A stretch of DNA of 64,000 nucleotides from Polaromonas sp. A23 (lineage in GTDB: Bacteria; Pseudomonadota; Gammaproteobacteria; Burkholderiales; Burkholderiaceae_C): positions 248,001 to 312,000 of the forward strand of contig NZ_MUNO01000026.1 in the NCBI RefSeq assembly GCF_002001015.1, given 5' to 3'. The notes below the pieces were generated by a model. That model was not told the origin of the DNA. It did not search any database and saw only the letters and a program-made list of their open reading frames with translations. This document shows, piece after piece, positions 1 through 8,429 of the stretch (the stretch's first letter is position 1; every line of letters begins with the position of its first letter). The position numbers were made by a program, and so were the translations under genes.

Positions 1-1622
1 AATTCCATCAGCGTATCAAGATCGTGCCCGCCATATCGCCTGCGACCTTTGTCATTCAGGCGCTGTCGCGGATCTGCGCCGTACTTGAGTAACTCCTCCA
101 CCATCCGGTCACTGCGGTTGGCTACGGCGATTAGCAGGGGCGTCGAGCCATAAGCGTCCCGTGAGTCCACGGGCACGCCGGCGTCGACCAAGGACTTCAC
201 ATATCTCGCCGCTTCGTAGCCGTCATAGGCCAGTTCGTGCAAATGCGTGTGCCCGTCCGAGTTCTGCATGAAGTTGACGGGCTCGCGGCCCCAGAGAAAG
301 TCGACGGCTGACTTGTGGTCACAACGAAGTGCGTAACTCAAGACTGTGCGGCGGTAAGCCGAACTGCAAGGCCCCTGCGTGGTCTCAGCTGCGTGGGTGA
401 GACTCGCCCCTGCCGCGAGCAACGCTTCCATCACGTCAACAGGGGCATACGAAGCCGCGACCGGAAGCGCCGGCTGGGTGCAGAGGAAGGACTGCACGGA
501 CTTGCGATTCACTGGCGCACCCAGTCGAACCAAACGGCTCACTGTTTCGGGCGAGTCTAGGGCAACATAGTGAAACAGGGTGCGGTACTGGTCATCGACC
601 GTGCCGCCCGGAACCCCGGCAGCCACGAGCCGCTCAATCCGGTCGATACGCTTCGGATTTGCGAACAACGGAGGATCAACGAACTGGCCCTTGGGGTACG
701 ACACGCGAGCCCGCAGCAACTGACTCAACGCCGATTCGCTGGGACTTCGCATGGCGCAACGCCACGCACCCAACAGGTCCGAGGTATTGGCGGAGCCGCC
801 AAAGCCGTGCACCAGCAGCCGGGCTATGAGGGCCGAATTTTCCGCGCAGACCGCAACCTTCAGAACGTCTCCCGACACTCTCGACGGCCCCGAGCCCAGC
901 CGGACCAGACGCTCCAACCTGGAAGCGTCGTTGCGGCCAACGGCCGCGGCAAGCAACTGCCCGCGGTCGACGTTCGTCAGGGCGGTCATCTCGCTCCGCG
1001 TGAGCACCAGGTCCAGCAGGTCCGGCCGGTCCTTTCTGTAGGCAGCGATCAGTGCCTCAGCGCGTTTGTGCGGCGCTTGAGTCGCGATTCGTTCATACCT
1101 TGCCGCGGCGGTCGCGTGGTCCGGACTGGCCAGCCACTCATGCACAAGATCGGGCCACGGCGGCGCCGGGCAAGCGCGGCCAGGCCTTTCCACGACAAAG
1201 TTGCCGCTCATTGGAAAAATGGCCTGTACCTCGACCTCAGCGCGGGCGGTCGACCGGAGTGATGCCTGCTGCCTTTGCTGATCATCTACCTTGCCTTCAA
1301 TGAAGATTTGAACCTCGATGCCAATGTGGTCCTGCAGCCTGCGTCGAACCATTTCGGCGCGTGCCAGGGCAAGGGCCTTGCCTCCTTCGTCGGGATGGGC
1401 GTAGCCGACGATAAAGCCTGTGATTTCTGCCTTGGATCCCGAAGTCATGCACGCGAAGTGCCGGGCACGCGTGTCGATCTCTGACGTCAGCACCGTCGAA
1501 TGGGGAGCAAACCAAACATCAAGGTAAAGCCTCGCCCGATTGGGGCCAGCGATCGCGGTAGCAGTGCAGCCGGCGAACAGCAGCGCGCCGGCGACGCAAC
1601 GAACGACCGCTACCACGTTCAT
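1..1622 (-). CDS. Lipoprotein with OmpA-like and ankyrin-repeat regions (partial, runs off left edge)
   Basis: The minus strand is open from an ATG at 1622-1620 to base 1, giving about 540 visible residues and no stop in the window. The N-terminus is hydrophobic and ends in a lipobox-like LLFAGC, so a lipid-anchored envelope protein is likely. Residues about 30-105 resemble an OmpA-like fold (ITGFIVGYAHPDEGGKAL, then a run rich in RAE and VR). From about residue 190 onward, and clearest at the C-terminal end, there are ankyrin-type units such as DAYGSTPLLIAVANRSD and LLKYGADP. The ATG overlaps the yejE TGA by four bases (ATGA), and a GGAAGG Shine-Dalgarno lies about 10 bases upstream, so it is probably translated together with yejE. 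The function is unknown. The ankyrin call is firm; the OmpA-like call is moderate. Confidence 0.8.
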   Translation of the reverse strand, partial: MNVVAVVRCVAGALLFAGCTATAIAGPNRARLYLDVWFAPHSTVLTSEIDTRARHFACMTSGSKAEITGFIVGYAHPDEGGKALALARAEMVRRRLQDHIGIEVQIFIEGKVDDQQRQQASLRSTARAEVEVQAIFPMSGNFVVERPGRACPAPPWPDLVHEWLASPDHATAAARYERIATQAPHKRAEALIAAYRKDRPDLLDLVLTRSEMTALTNVDRGQLLAAAVGRNDASRLERLVRLGSGPSRVSGDVLKVAVCAENSALIARLLVHGFGGSANTSDLLGAWRCAMRSPSESALSQLLRARVSYPKGQFVDPPLFANPKRIDRIERLVAAGVPGGTVDDQYRTLFHYVALDSPETVSRLVRLGAPVNRKSVQSFLCTQPALPVAASYAPVDVMEALLAAGASLTHAAETTQGPCSSAYRRTVLSYALRCDHKSAVDFLWGREPVNFMQNSDGHTHLHELAYDGYEAARYVKSLVDAGVPVDSRDAYGSTPLLIAVANRSDRMVEELLKYGADPRQRLNDKGRRRYGGHDLDTLME

Positions 1623-2767
1623 TTATCGGCCTTCCGCGGATCAAGCGCATCGCGCAGGGCGTCACCCATGAAGGTCAGCAGCAGCAGGGTCAGCACCAGT
1701 ACGGCAAACGTGGAGATCGAGATCCACCAGGCATCGATGTTGTTCTTGCCCTGACTCAACAGCTCGCCCAGCGACGGCGTTCCGGGCGGCACGCCCAGTC
1801 CCAGGAAGTCCAGCGAGGTCAGGGCCAGGATCGCACCACTCATGCGAAATGGCAGAAAGGTCACGACCGGCGTCATGCTGTTTGGCAGAATGTGGCGCCA
1901 CATGATGCGGCCGTTGCCCACACCCAGCGCGCGGGCCGCACGCACGTATTCCATCTGCCGGTTGCGCAGGAATTCAGCGCGCACATAGTCCGCCAGCGAC
2001 ATCCAGCCAAACATCGACAGCAAAATCAAAAGCAAGGCCACGCTGGGCGCAAAGATGGCGCTGAAAATGATCAGCAGGTACAGCTCGGGCATGGCGCTCC
2101 AGATCTCGATGAAGCGCTGAAAGGCAAGGTCAGTCTTGCCCGCAAAGTAGCCCTGGACCGCACCGGCCAGTATGCCCAGCACCGTGCCAATGGCCGTCAG
2201 CGCCAGGCCGAATAGCACACTCACCCGGAAACCGTAGATCAGCTGCGCCAGCAGGTCGCGGCCTCGGTCGTCAGTGCCCAGCAAATTGGCGCGGGTGGGC
2301 GCTGCGGGGCTGGGCGACTTGGCAAAGTAGTTCAGCGTCCTCGATCCATAAGGGTTAAGTGCGTAAATGGCCCAGTTATCGCCGCTGGTGATGCGCTCGC
2401 GGATGAACGGGTCCAGGTAGTCCGCAGGCGTCGGAAAGTCGCCGCCGAAGGTCTTCTCGGAATAATCACGAATGATGGGGAAGTAGATCGTGCCCTCGTA
2501 GCGCACCACCAGCGGCCGGTCATTGGACAACACCTCGGCAAACAGGCTGAGCACGACCATGGCCGAGAACAGCACCAGGCTCCAGAAGCCAAGCGGGTTC
2601 CGGCGAAAACGCCGCCAGGCCCTTCGGGAAGGTGAAGCGGATACGGGACCTTCCTTGCCAGGGCCGCCGTGGATCGGGCTCTGCCCGTCCACAGGCGGCG
2701 CCCCCTTGAGGGGGGAGCGGCCATCGGCCGCCTCGGGGGGGAGCGGTGAATTAGTCAAACTTGACAC
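1619..2767 (-). CDS. yejE: Peptide/microcin C-type ABC transporter permease YejE
   Basis: This 382-residue protein is an inner-membrane permease of the DppC/YejE type. It has a hydrophobic segment after a basic RRAWRRFRRN stretch, then a large periplasmic loop typical of YejE (residues about 75-155). The binding-protein-dependent transport core follows, with an EAA-like loop (EYVRAARALGVGNGRI) that contacts the ATPase. It should pair with YejB and take peptides from YejA. Its start overlaps the 3' end of yejB by 17 bases. The first 40 or so residues are a Pro/Gly-rich extension encoded by a GC-rich inverted sequence, so the original start may be further in. The gene that follows is the ankyrin lipoprotein rather than the expected ATPase gene yejF. 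Confidence 0.92.
   Translation of the reverse strand: MSSLTNSPLPPEAADGRSPLKGAPPVDGQSPIHGGPGKEGPVSASPSRRAWRRFRRNPLGFWSLVLFSAMVVLSLFAEVLSNDRPLVVRYEGTIYFPIIRDYSEKTFGGDFPTPADYLDPFIRERITSGDNWAIYALNPYGSRTLNYFAKSPSPAAPTRANLLGTDDRGRDLLAQLIYGFRVSVLFGLALTAIGTVLGILAGAVQGYFAGKTDLAFQRFIEIWSAMPELYLLIIFSAIFAPSVALLLILLSMFGWMSLADYVRAEFLRNRQMEYVRAARALGVGNGRIMWRHILPNSMTPVVTFLPFRMSGAILALTSLDFLGLGVPPGTPSLGELLSQGKNNIDAWWISISTFAVLVLTLLLLTFMGDALRDALDPRKADK
2700..2752. repeat. GC-rich inverted sequence encoding the yejE N-terminal extension
   Basis: A CCCTTGAGGGGGGAGCGG block is followed by GGCCATCGGCCGCCTCGGGG. The stretch has strong internal complementarity and encodes the PPEAADGRSPLKGAPP portion of the YejE N-terminus. 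I associate sequences of this type with a dispersed repeat in Comamonadaceae genomes; that attribution is from memory and untested. Confidence 0.5.
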
Positions 2768-3773
2768 GGGGATCCACCAGTACGTAGCAAAGATCGCTGA
2801 TCAGCTTGGTAACCAGGCCGATCAATGTGAACAGGTACAGCGTGCCCAGCACTACCGGGTAATCCCGGCGGATCACGCTTTCATAACTCAGCAGGCCCAT
2901 GCCGTCGAGCGAAAACAGGGTTTCGATCAACAGCGAGCCGGTGAAAAAAGCTGCCACGAAGGCGCTTGGGAAACCTGTGATGATGGGAATCAGCGCATTG
3001 CGGAAGACGTGTTTCCATAAAACCCGACCCTCTCCCAGGCCTTTGGCCCGCGCCGTCAGCACGTACTGCTTGCGGATCTCTTCCAGGAACGCGTTCTTGG
3101 TGAGCATGGCGGTCACCGCGAAACTACCGAACACCATGGCCGTTACCGGCAAGGTGATGTGCCACAGGTAGTCCACGATGCGCGCGCCCCAGGAAAGCTC
3201 GTCCCAGTTGGCCGAAGTCAGCCCGCGCAGGGGGAACCATTGCAACTGGCCACCAAAAATCACCAGCAACGCCACACCAAGCACAAAGCCTGGAATGGCA
3301 TAACCCACCAGGATCAGCAGCGTGGTCACCAGATCGAAGCGGGAGCCGGCGCGCACCGCCTTGGCCACGCCCAGCGGCACGGCCACCCCGTAGCTGATGA
3401 AAAACGTCCACAAGCCCAGACTGATGGACACCGGCAACTTTTCCAGCACCAGGCTCCACACATCCTTGTTCTGGAAAAAGCTCTTGCCCAGGTCAAAGCG
3501 CGCAAACTGCCCCAGCATCTGCAGCAGCCGCTCGCCGGGCGGTTTGTCGAAGCCGTACAGCGCCTTGATCTGCGCGATGCGCTTGGGGTCCACCCCCTGG
3601 TTGCCGCGGTAGCTGGAGCCACCGGACTCGATACCGCCAACCCCTTTGGCTTCGGCCATGTACTGCTCGACCGGCCCTCCCGGAACGAACTGGATCACCG
3701 CGAAGGTGATGAGCAGCACGCCCAGCAAGGTCGGAATCATCAGGAGGAGGCGCTTGAGGATGTAGGCAACCAT
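2751..3773 (-). CDS. yejB: Peptide/microcin C-type ABC transporter permease YejB
   Basis: The product is 340 residues and belongs to the DppB/YejB permease family. It starts MVAYILKRLLLMIPTLLGV, the usual first transmembrane helix with Arg/Leu-rich entry, and continues with ITFAVIQFVPGGPVEQ, a family hallmark. The EAA-type cytoplasmic loop is visible near QYVLTARAKGLGEGRVLW, with multiple transmembrane helices around it. It should form the heterodimeric channel with YejE. The gene begins only 4 bases after the yejA stop and overlaps yejE, so the three are one transcription unit. Confidence 0.95.
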   Translation of the reverse strand: MVAYILKRLLLMIPTLLGVLLITFAVIQFVPGGPVEQYMAEAKGVGGIESGGSSYRGNQGVDPKRIAQIKALYGFDKPPGERLLQMLGQFARFDLGKSFFQNKDVWSLVLEKLPVSISLGLWTFFISYGVAVPLGVAKAVRAGSRFDLVTTLLILVGYAIPGFVLGVALLVIFGGQLQWFPLRGLTSANWDELSWGARIVDYLWHITLPVTAMVFGSFAVTAMLTKNAFLEEIRKQYVLTARAKGLGEGRVLWKHVFRNALIPIITGFPSAFVAAFFTGSLLIETLFSLDGMGLLSYESVIRRDYPVVLGTLYLFTLIGLVTKLISDLCYVLVDPRVKFD

Positions 3774-3777
3774 GGCT

Positions 3778-5613
3778 TTACTTTCCTTGCGTGGCCGGCG
3801 GCGTTTTGGTCCACCAGGTGCCCATCACCCATTCCTCGGCATTGGCATAAGGTGGCATCGGCTGTTTGAAGGCTAGGCGCCAGCCGTTGTAGGCCATGCG
3901 GTGCGACATCAGTGTCCACTGGGGAATCAGGTAATGGCTGTGCATGATGACCCGATCCAGCGCGCGGCAGGCGGGCAACAGTTTGTCCTTGGTGGGGGCG
4001 CGAACAATGGCGGCCACCAGCGCGTCCACTGCCGGGCTCTTCACACCCATGTAGTTGCCAGAGTTCTCCATATCGGCCGCCTTGCTGCCGAAGATATCCG
4101 TCAGTTGCTGGCCCGGGTTGTGGGTGCCCGGGAAATTGATGCTGGTGATGTCGAACTCGAACTTGTCGAGCCGCTGCTGGTACAGGGCAAAGTCCACCGG
4201 TGTGAAGCGAAGCACAATGCCCAGCTTTTCCAGATTGCGCAGCCAAGGCGCCACCGTGCGCACGCCGGTGTCGCGGCTGTCCAGGTAATCGAGCACCATG
4301 GCCTGGCCCTGGGCATTGCGCAGCGCACCGTCACGAAACTCCCAACCGGCCTCCTTGAGCAGGGCTTGGGCCCGCCGCAGATTGGCCCGCAGGGACAGGC
4401 CCGGCCCCTCGGTCCTGGGCGGCTGGTACATCGGGCCGAACACGGTATCGGGCACCTTGCCGCGCCAGGGCTGCAGCAGCGCCATCTCTTCCGGTGACGG
4501 CTCTGCCGTGGCCTGGCAATCGGTATTACCAAACAGGTCAACCACGCGCGGGTAGCCGTTGTAGAACAGCTGGCGGTTCATGAAGTCGTAATCCACCGCC
4601 AGTCCCAGCGCCTCACGCACCCGGCGGTCGGCAAGAAACGGTTTGCGGCTGTTGAGCACATAGCTCTGAAAACCGGCCGCCTGGCGATGCGGAAGCTCTG
4701 CCTTGACCAGCTCGCCCGCGTCGAAACGCTTGCCGGTCACCCGACGCGCCCAGTCGCCGGCGGAATAGAAAGTCATCAAATCGAACTCGATGGCTTTCAG
4801 TGCCTCCAGCCGTGCCGTGTTGTCGCGGTAGATCTTGACCGTGATGTGGTCGAAGTTGGCGCTGCCGCGCCGCACGTTCAGCTCGCGCGCCCAGTAGCTG
4901 GGGTCGCGCACATAAGTGATGTCCTTGCCGAAGCGCACCGGACCGATCTTGTAAGGGCCGCTACCGATCGGGATGTCAGTCACCACCTCGTCAAAGCGCT
5001 TGGCCTTGCCGTCAACCACGCCCCAGGCGCGGCTGAACACCGGCACAGCGCCGGCCATCAGCGGCAACTCGCGGTTTGGTTTGCGAAAGCGAAAACGCAC
5101 CGTGCGCGCGTCCAGCACATCAACGCCGGCCACGTCTTCCAGCATCGACTTGTACGAAGGCATGGCATAGGGGCCGATCAGCGTTTCATAGCTGTACTTC
5201 ACATCGGCGGCCTCCACCGGTGCGCCGTTGTGGAAGCGTGCTTCGCGCCGCAGCCGGAAGGTGGCGCTCAGACGATCAGGCGCGACCTCGACATCTTCAG
5301 CCAGGAGGCCGTAGCCCGAGGCGGTCTCGTCCATGGAGCCGGCCAGGAGGGTGTCGAACATCAGCGTGGCCAGATAAGCCGGCGGCGAGCCCTTGATGGT
5401 GAAGGGGTTGTATTTGTCGAAGGTGGAATAGCGCAGGTTGCTGACAAGGCGCAATTCACCACCCTTGGGCGCGGCGGGATTGACATAGTCGAAGGCGGCG
5501 AAGCCGGCGGGGTACTTCAGGTCGTCCCACAGCGCATAACCATGTGCGGCCCAGGACGGAGCGGCCCCCAGAACAGCACACACCAGACACAGCGACCGCA
5601 GCAAAATCCTCAT
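3778..5613 (-). CDS. yejA: Extracellular peptide-binding protein YejA
   Basis: This is the solute-binding component of a Yej-type peptide importer, an SBP family 5 protein of about 611 residues. I start it at the ATG at 5613 ([20 protein letters not shown]), which gives a clean Sec signal peptide with cleavage after SWA; an in-frame ATG at 5628 only adds MQNCR. Family features include [11 protein letters not shown] near the mature N-terminus, the YNPFTIKG segment, and [19 protein letters not shown] in the second lobe. It should deliver oligopeptides, and microcin C-like cargo in relatives, to YejBE. It diverges from fabI with about 100 bases between the two starts. Confidence 0.93.
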   Translation of the reverse strand: MRILLRSLCLVCAVLGAAPSWAAHGYALWDDLKYPAGFAAFDYVNPAAPKGGELRLVSNLRYSTFDKYNPFTIKGSPPAYLATLMFDTLLAGSMDETASGYGLLAEDVEVAPDRLSATFRLRREARFHNGAPVEAADVKYSYETLIGPYAMPSYKSMLEDVAGVDVLDARTVRFRFRKPNRELPLMAGAVPVFSRAWGVVDGKAKRFDEVVTDIPIGSGPYKIGPVRFGKDITYVRDPSYWARELNVRRGSANFDHITVKIYRDNTARLEALKAIEFDLMTFYSAGDWARRVTGKRFDAGELVKAELPHRQAAGFQSYVLNSRKPFLADRRVREALGLAVDYDFMNRQLFYNGYPRVVDLFGNTDCQATAEPSPEEMALLQPWRGKVPDTVFGPMYQPPRTEGPGLSLRANLRRAQALLKEAGWEFRDGALRNAQGQAMVLDYLDSRDTGVRTVAPWLRNLEKLGIVLRFTPVDFALYQQRLDKFEFDITSINFPGTHNPGQQLTDIFGSKAADMENSGNYMGVKSPAVDALVAAIVRAPTKDKLLPACRALDRVIMHSHYLIPQWTLMSHRMAYNGWRLAFKQPMPPYANAEEWVMGTWWTKTPPATQGK

Positions 5614-5715
5614 GCGACAATTCTGCACTACTTGGGTCGACTGAAATCACCGGCCTTACGGGCACAGCGCCCGCGGCACCATTTGCCGGTTCAATTGCAA
5701 ACACTGGAGCACAAG

Positions 5716-6516
5716 ATGGGTTTTCTTACTGGCAAAAAGCTGCTGATCACGGGCGTACTGTCCAACCGTTCCATTGCCTACGGCATTGCCAAGGCCTGCC
5801 ACGCCCAGGGGGCGGAGCTGGCTTTCAGCTATGTCGGGGAGCGCTTCAAGGACCGCATCACCGAATTTGCCGCCGACTTCGGCTCCAGCCTGATTTTTGA
5901 TTGCGATGTGGGTGACGATGCCCAGATCGACAAGCTCTTCGCAGACCTGTCCAAAACCTGGCCGACCTTTGACGGGCTGGTGCACAGCATTGGGTTCGCG
6001 CCGCGCGAGGCGATTGCGGGGGACTTCCTCGAAGGCCTGTCCCGCGAGGGTTTCAAGATTGCCCATGACATCAGCGCCTACAGCTTTCCCGCAATGGCCA
6101 AGGCGGCCCTGCCCTACCTCAACCCCAAGTCCGCACTGCTCACCCTGACCTACTTGGGCGCACTGCGCACGATTCCCAACTACAACACCATGGGTCTGGC
6201 CAAGGCCAGCCTGGAAGCCAGTGTGCGTTACCTGGCGGAAGCGCTAGGCCCCAAAGGCATGCGCGTGAATGGCATCAGCGCCGGCCCGATCAAGACGCTG
6301 GCGGCCAGCGGCATCAAGGACTTCGGCAAGCTGCTGGGCATGGTGGCCGCAGCCTCCCCGTTGCGCCGCAACGTCACCATTGAAGACGTGGGCAACGTGG
6401 CGGCGTTCCTGCTGTCGGATCTGGCGTCAGGCGTCACCGCTGAGATCACCTACGTGGACGGCGGTTTTAGCCACACCGCAGGCATAGCGCGTGATACCGA
6501 CCCCGCTGCGGATTGA
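5716..6516 (+). CDS. fabI: Enoyl-[acyl-carrier-protein] reductase (NADH) FabI
   Basis: FabI reduces trans-2-enoyl-ACP to acyl-ACP in the last step of each fatty-acid elongation cycle. The 266-residue protein starts [20 protein letters not shown], with the modified FabI nucleotide-binding loop. The catalytic set is Tyr146, Tyr156 and Lys163 (TYLGAL...[10 protein letters not shown]), at the same numbering as the E. coli enzyme. Gly93 lies in SIGFAP, the region contacted by triclosan-type inhibitors. The reading frame stays open far upstream, but the ATG at 5716 is where homology begins. A strong hairpin terminator follows directly. Confidence 0.97.
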   Translation: MGFLTGKKLLITGVLSNRSIAYGIAKACHAQGAELAFSYVGERFKDRITEFAADFGSSLIFDCDVGDDAQIDKLFADLSKTWPTFDGLVHSIGFAPREAIAGDFLEGLSREGFKIAHDISAYSFPAMAKAALPYLNPKSALLTLTYLGALRTIPNYNTMGLAKASLEASVRYLAEALGPKGMRVNGISAGPIKTLAASGIKDFGKLLGMVAAASPLRRNVTIEDVGNVAAFLLSDLASGVTAEITYVDGGFSHTAGIARDTDPAAD

Positions 6517-6520
6517 AGCC

Positions 6521-6541
6521 AAAAGGGCTTTCAGCCCTTTT
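6521..6541 (+). terminator. Rho-independent terminator after fabI
   Basis: The inverted repeat AAAAGGGCT-TTC-AGCCCTTTT lies 5 bases after the fabI stop. The arms are perfect and the descending arm ends in a T run. Confidence 0.8.
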
Positions 6542-6545
6542 ATCA

Positions 6546-6590
6546 CGGGCGCAAGTAGCTATGAAATACATAGCAAATTGCCAGCCCTCA
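6546..6590. repeat. Dispersed family repeat, copy 1 (intergenic)
   Basis: The stretch contains GGGCGCAAGTAGCTATGAAA followed by ACATAGC. It shares the GGGCGC, AAGCAGCT/AGCTA and ATAGC elements with the other copies listed here. It sits between the fabI terminator and the convergent GNAT gene. Confidence 0.6.
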
Positions 6591-7328
6591 GGGGCGTTGC
6601 CAATATTCATAACACCACGCCGTCGTAAAACCAGCCCGGCGATAAAGCGCCTGGGCCGCGGTGTTGGCGGCCTCCACCTGCAAAAAAACACGTTCCAGGC
6701 CGCGGCCGGCCGCGGCATCAGCCAAGCCGGCCAGCACACGACCAGCCAGGCCCTGGCCGCGATAGCCTGCCGCAGTGCGCATGCCGTGCACGCTTACCCA
6801 CCCGTGGCCAAACGCTGCCGCACCGCCAGCCAGCACTTCTGCGCCGTCGCGGATGCCGGCATACACCGAGCCCCTTGCCCGGCTCAGTGTTTTGACCCGA
6901 CTCGCACCATCGACGGGATCAAAACCCTCGCCGAGGAAAAGCGCCGTCCAGGCAGCATCTGGCGCATCAGCGCATTCAGCCGGAGGCTGCGACGACACGT
7001 TGCGCATGCGCTGCACCGTCCCTATCTGCACCAGGGTGGGCTTGTGAGCACCGTAACCCCGTTGTTGCAGCTCGCGCCGCAAACCATCAAAACAGGGGCT
7101 GGTGGCGATACGAAACGCCGCCGGAGAACCTCGCTCCCTGTAATGCGCCTCGATCCATTCAGCGGCACCAGGGTCGCAGGCTGTATGCCGCAGCGGAACC
7201 GCAGTTTTCGCGCGGCCCACGGTTCCGCTGTCAACCGGCAGGAGCCAGCCCTCCCGCTCTTCGAGGACTTCAGGAGCAACTGCGGCCAGGGTGGCGCGTT
7301 CTATGAATGCAATATCGTCAGCGTTCAT
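6588..7328 (-). CDS. GNAT family N-acetyltransferase
   Basis: This 246-residue protein has an N-terminal half of uncertain fold and a C-terminal GNAT domain. The acetyl-CoA-binding loop is the stretch RGQGLAGRVLAGLADAAAGR, and the motif B region reads NTAAQALYRRAGFTTAWCYE, ending in YWQRP. The start MNADDIAFIERA agrees with related two-part GNAT proteins annotated from Burkholderiales. The substrate is not predictable. It is convergent with fabI and divergent from the ligase gene, so it is probably monocistronic. Confidence 0.85.
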   Translation of the reverse strand: MNADDIAFIERATLAAVAPEVLEEREGWLLPVDSGTVGRAKTAVPLRHTACDPGAAEWIEAHYRERGSPAAFRIATSPCFDGLRRELQQRGYGAHKPTLVQIGTVQRMRNVSSQPPAECADAPDAAWTALFLGEGFDPVDGASRVKTLSRARGSVYAGIRDGAEVLAGGAAAFGHGWVSVHGMRTAAGYRGQGLAGRVLAGLADAAAGRGLERVFLQVEAANTAAQALYRRAGFTTAWCYEYWQRP

Positions 7329-7403
7329 GAGGATTCTGTGAATAAAAAAACTACGGTGACCGGCCCACCATCACCGCAAGGCGTCCGGGCCTGCGGCAAG
7401 GAC

Positions 7404-7446
7404 ACTATTATTTTGATAGCTGCTCGCACCCGCCATACCTGGGCTT
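7404..7446. repeat. Dispersed family repeat, copy 2 (intergenic)
   Basis: CTATTATTTTGATAGCTGCT is followed by CGCACCCGCC, matching the TTTGATAGCTGC core of the other copies. It lies in the divergent promoter region between the GNAT gene and the ligase gene. Confidence 0.6.
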
Positions 7447-7477
7447 GTGGCACAAATCATGCATTGAATTTACCACC

Positions 7478-8404
7478 ATGACTAAAAACCACTGTTCCAG
7501 CGAGAGGCGCCCTTTGCGCACCGTTTTTGCTTCCCACACGCTGTCCTGCCTGTTCATGCTGGCGAGCCTGCTCGCCCCCTCGCTGCCGGCAGCTGCGGCT
7601 GGCAGCCCCGCCCTGATGCTGGCCAATGTCTATCATCCCGGCATCGTGCTCCAGGACTACTGGGTCAGCGAAAAATATGACGGTGTCCGGGCCTTCTGGG
7701 ACGGCGAAAAACTGCTGACACGCGGCGGTGAACGCATCGTCGCGCCGGGGTGGTTCACTGCAGGCTGGCCCAGCGAACCCATGGACGGCGAACTCTGGGC
7801 CGGTCGCGGCCAGTTCTCAAAAGCCGTTTCAACCGTACGCCAGCAGGCGGCCGATGACGCGGCATGGCGCGCCATGCGGTTCATGGTGTTTGACCTGCCC
7901 GCGCATCCCGGCGTTTTCACTCAACGCATTCCAGTGTTAAGCGGGCTCGTCAGCCGCATCGACCAGCCATGGGTGCAGGCCGTCACGCAATTTCACGTGG
8001 CCAGCCATGCGGAATTGCAGCGCCTTCTGGCAAAAACCGTCAAGCTCGGTGGCGAAGGCCTGATGCTGCACCGCGGAGCTTCGCTTTACAAAGGTCTGCG
8101 CAGTGACGACCTGCTCAAAGTGAAGACGCATGAAGACACGGAGGCCCGCGTTGTTGCACACGTCCCCGGCAAGGGCAAGTACGAAGGCGTGATGGGCGCA
8201 TTGCTGGTCGAAATGCCGGATGCGGCAGGCAAGCCCGGCCAGCGCTTCAAGCTCGGCACCGGCTTCAGCGATGAGCAGCGCCGCTACCCTCCGCCTGTGG
8301 GCAGCACCGTCACCTACCGTTATCGTGGGCTCAATGACAGCGGTATTCCCCGCTTTGCGAGCTTCATGCGGGTGCGGGAAGACATGGTTCCGGCGCGTCC
8401 TTGA
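7478..8404 (+). CDS. ligE: ATP-dependent DNA ligase, LigE type, with signal peptide
   Basis: This is a minimal ATP-dependent DNA ligase (308 residues) with nucleotidyltransferase and OB domains only. Motif I is KYDGVR with adenylated Lys66; motif III is MDGELW (about 102-107), motif IV EGLMLH (about 193-198) and motif V LLKVKTH (about 212-218). The N-terminus carries a hydrophobic export signal (LSCLFMLASLLAPSLPAAAA), which is characteristic of LigE and implies action in the periplasm, perhaps on incoming or extracellular DNA. I use the ATG at 7478; an earlier in-frame alternative start exists at 7445. No competence genes lie nearby. Confidence 0.9.
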   Translation: MTKNHCSSERRPLRTVFASHTLSCLFMLASLLAPSLPAAAAGSPALMLANVYHPGIVLQDYWVSEKYDGVRAFWDGEKLLTRGGERIVAPGWFTAGWPSEPMDGELWAGRGQFSKAVSTVRQQAADDAAWRAMRFMVFDLPAHPGVFTQRIPVLSGLVSRIDQPWVQAVTQFHVASHAELQRLLAKTVKLGGEGLMLHRGASLYKGLRSDDLLKVKTHEDTEARVVAHVPGKGKYEGVMGALLVEMPDAAGKPGQRFKLGTGFSDEQRRYPPPVGSTVTYRYRGLNDSGIPRFASFMRVREDMVPARP

Positions 8405-8429
8405 ACTCAAGCAAGACAGGGCTCCGGGC

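Noticed and set aside
570..1262. A 230-codon plus-strand open frame
   Set aside because: It lies antisense to the ankyrin lipoprotein gene, whose translated minus frame shows coherent repeats. The plus frame has no recognisable domain and reads as a high-GC shadow.
4687..5715. Open frame continuing upstream of fabI
   Set aside because: FabI homology and catalytic numbering begin at the ATG at 5716. The upstream part is antisense to yejA.
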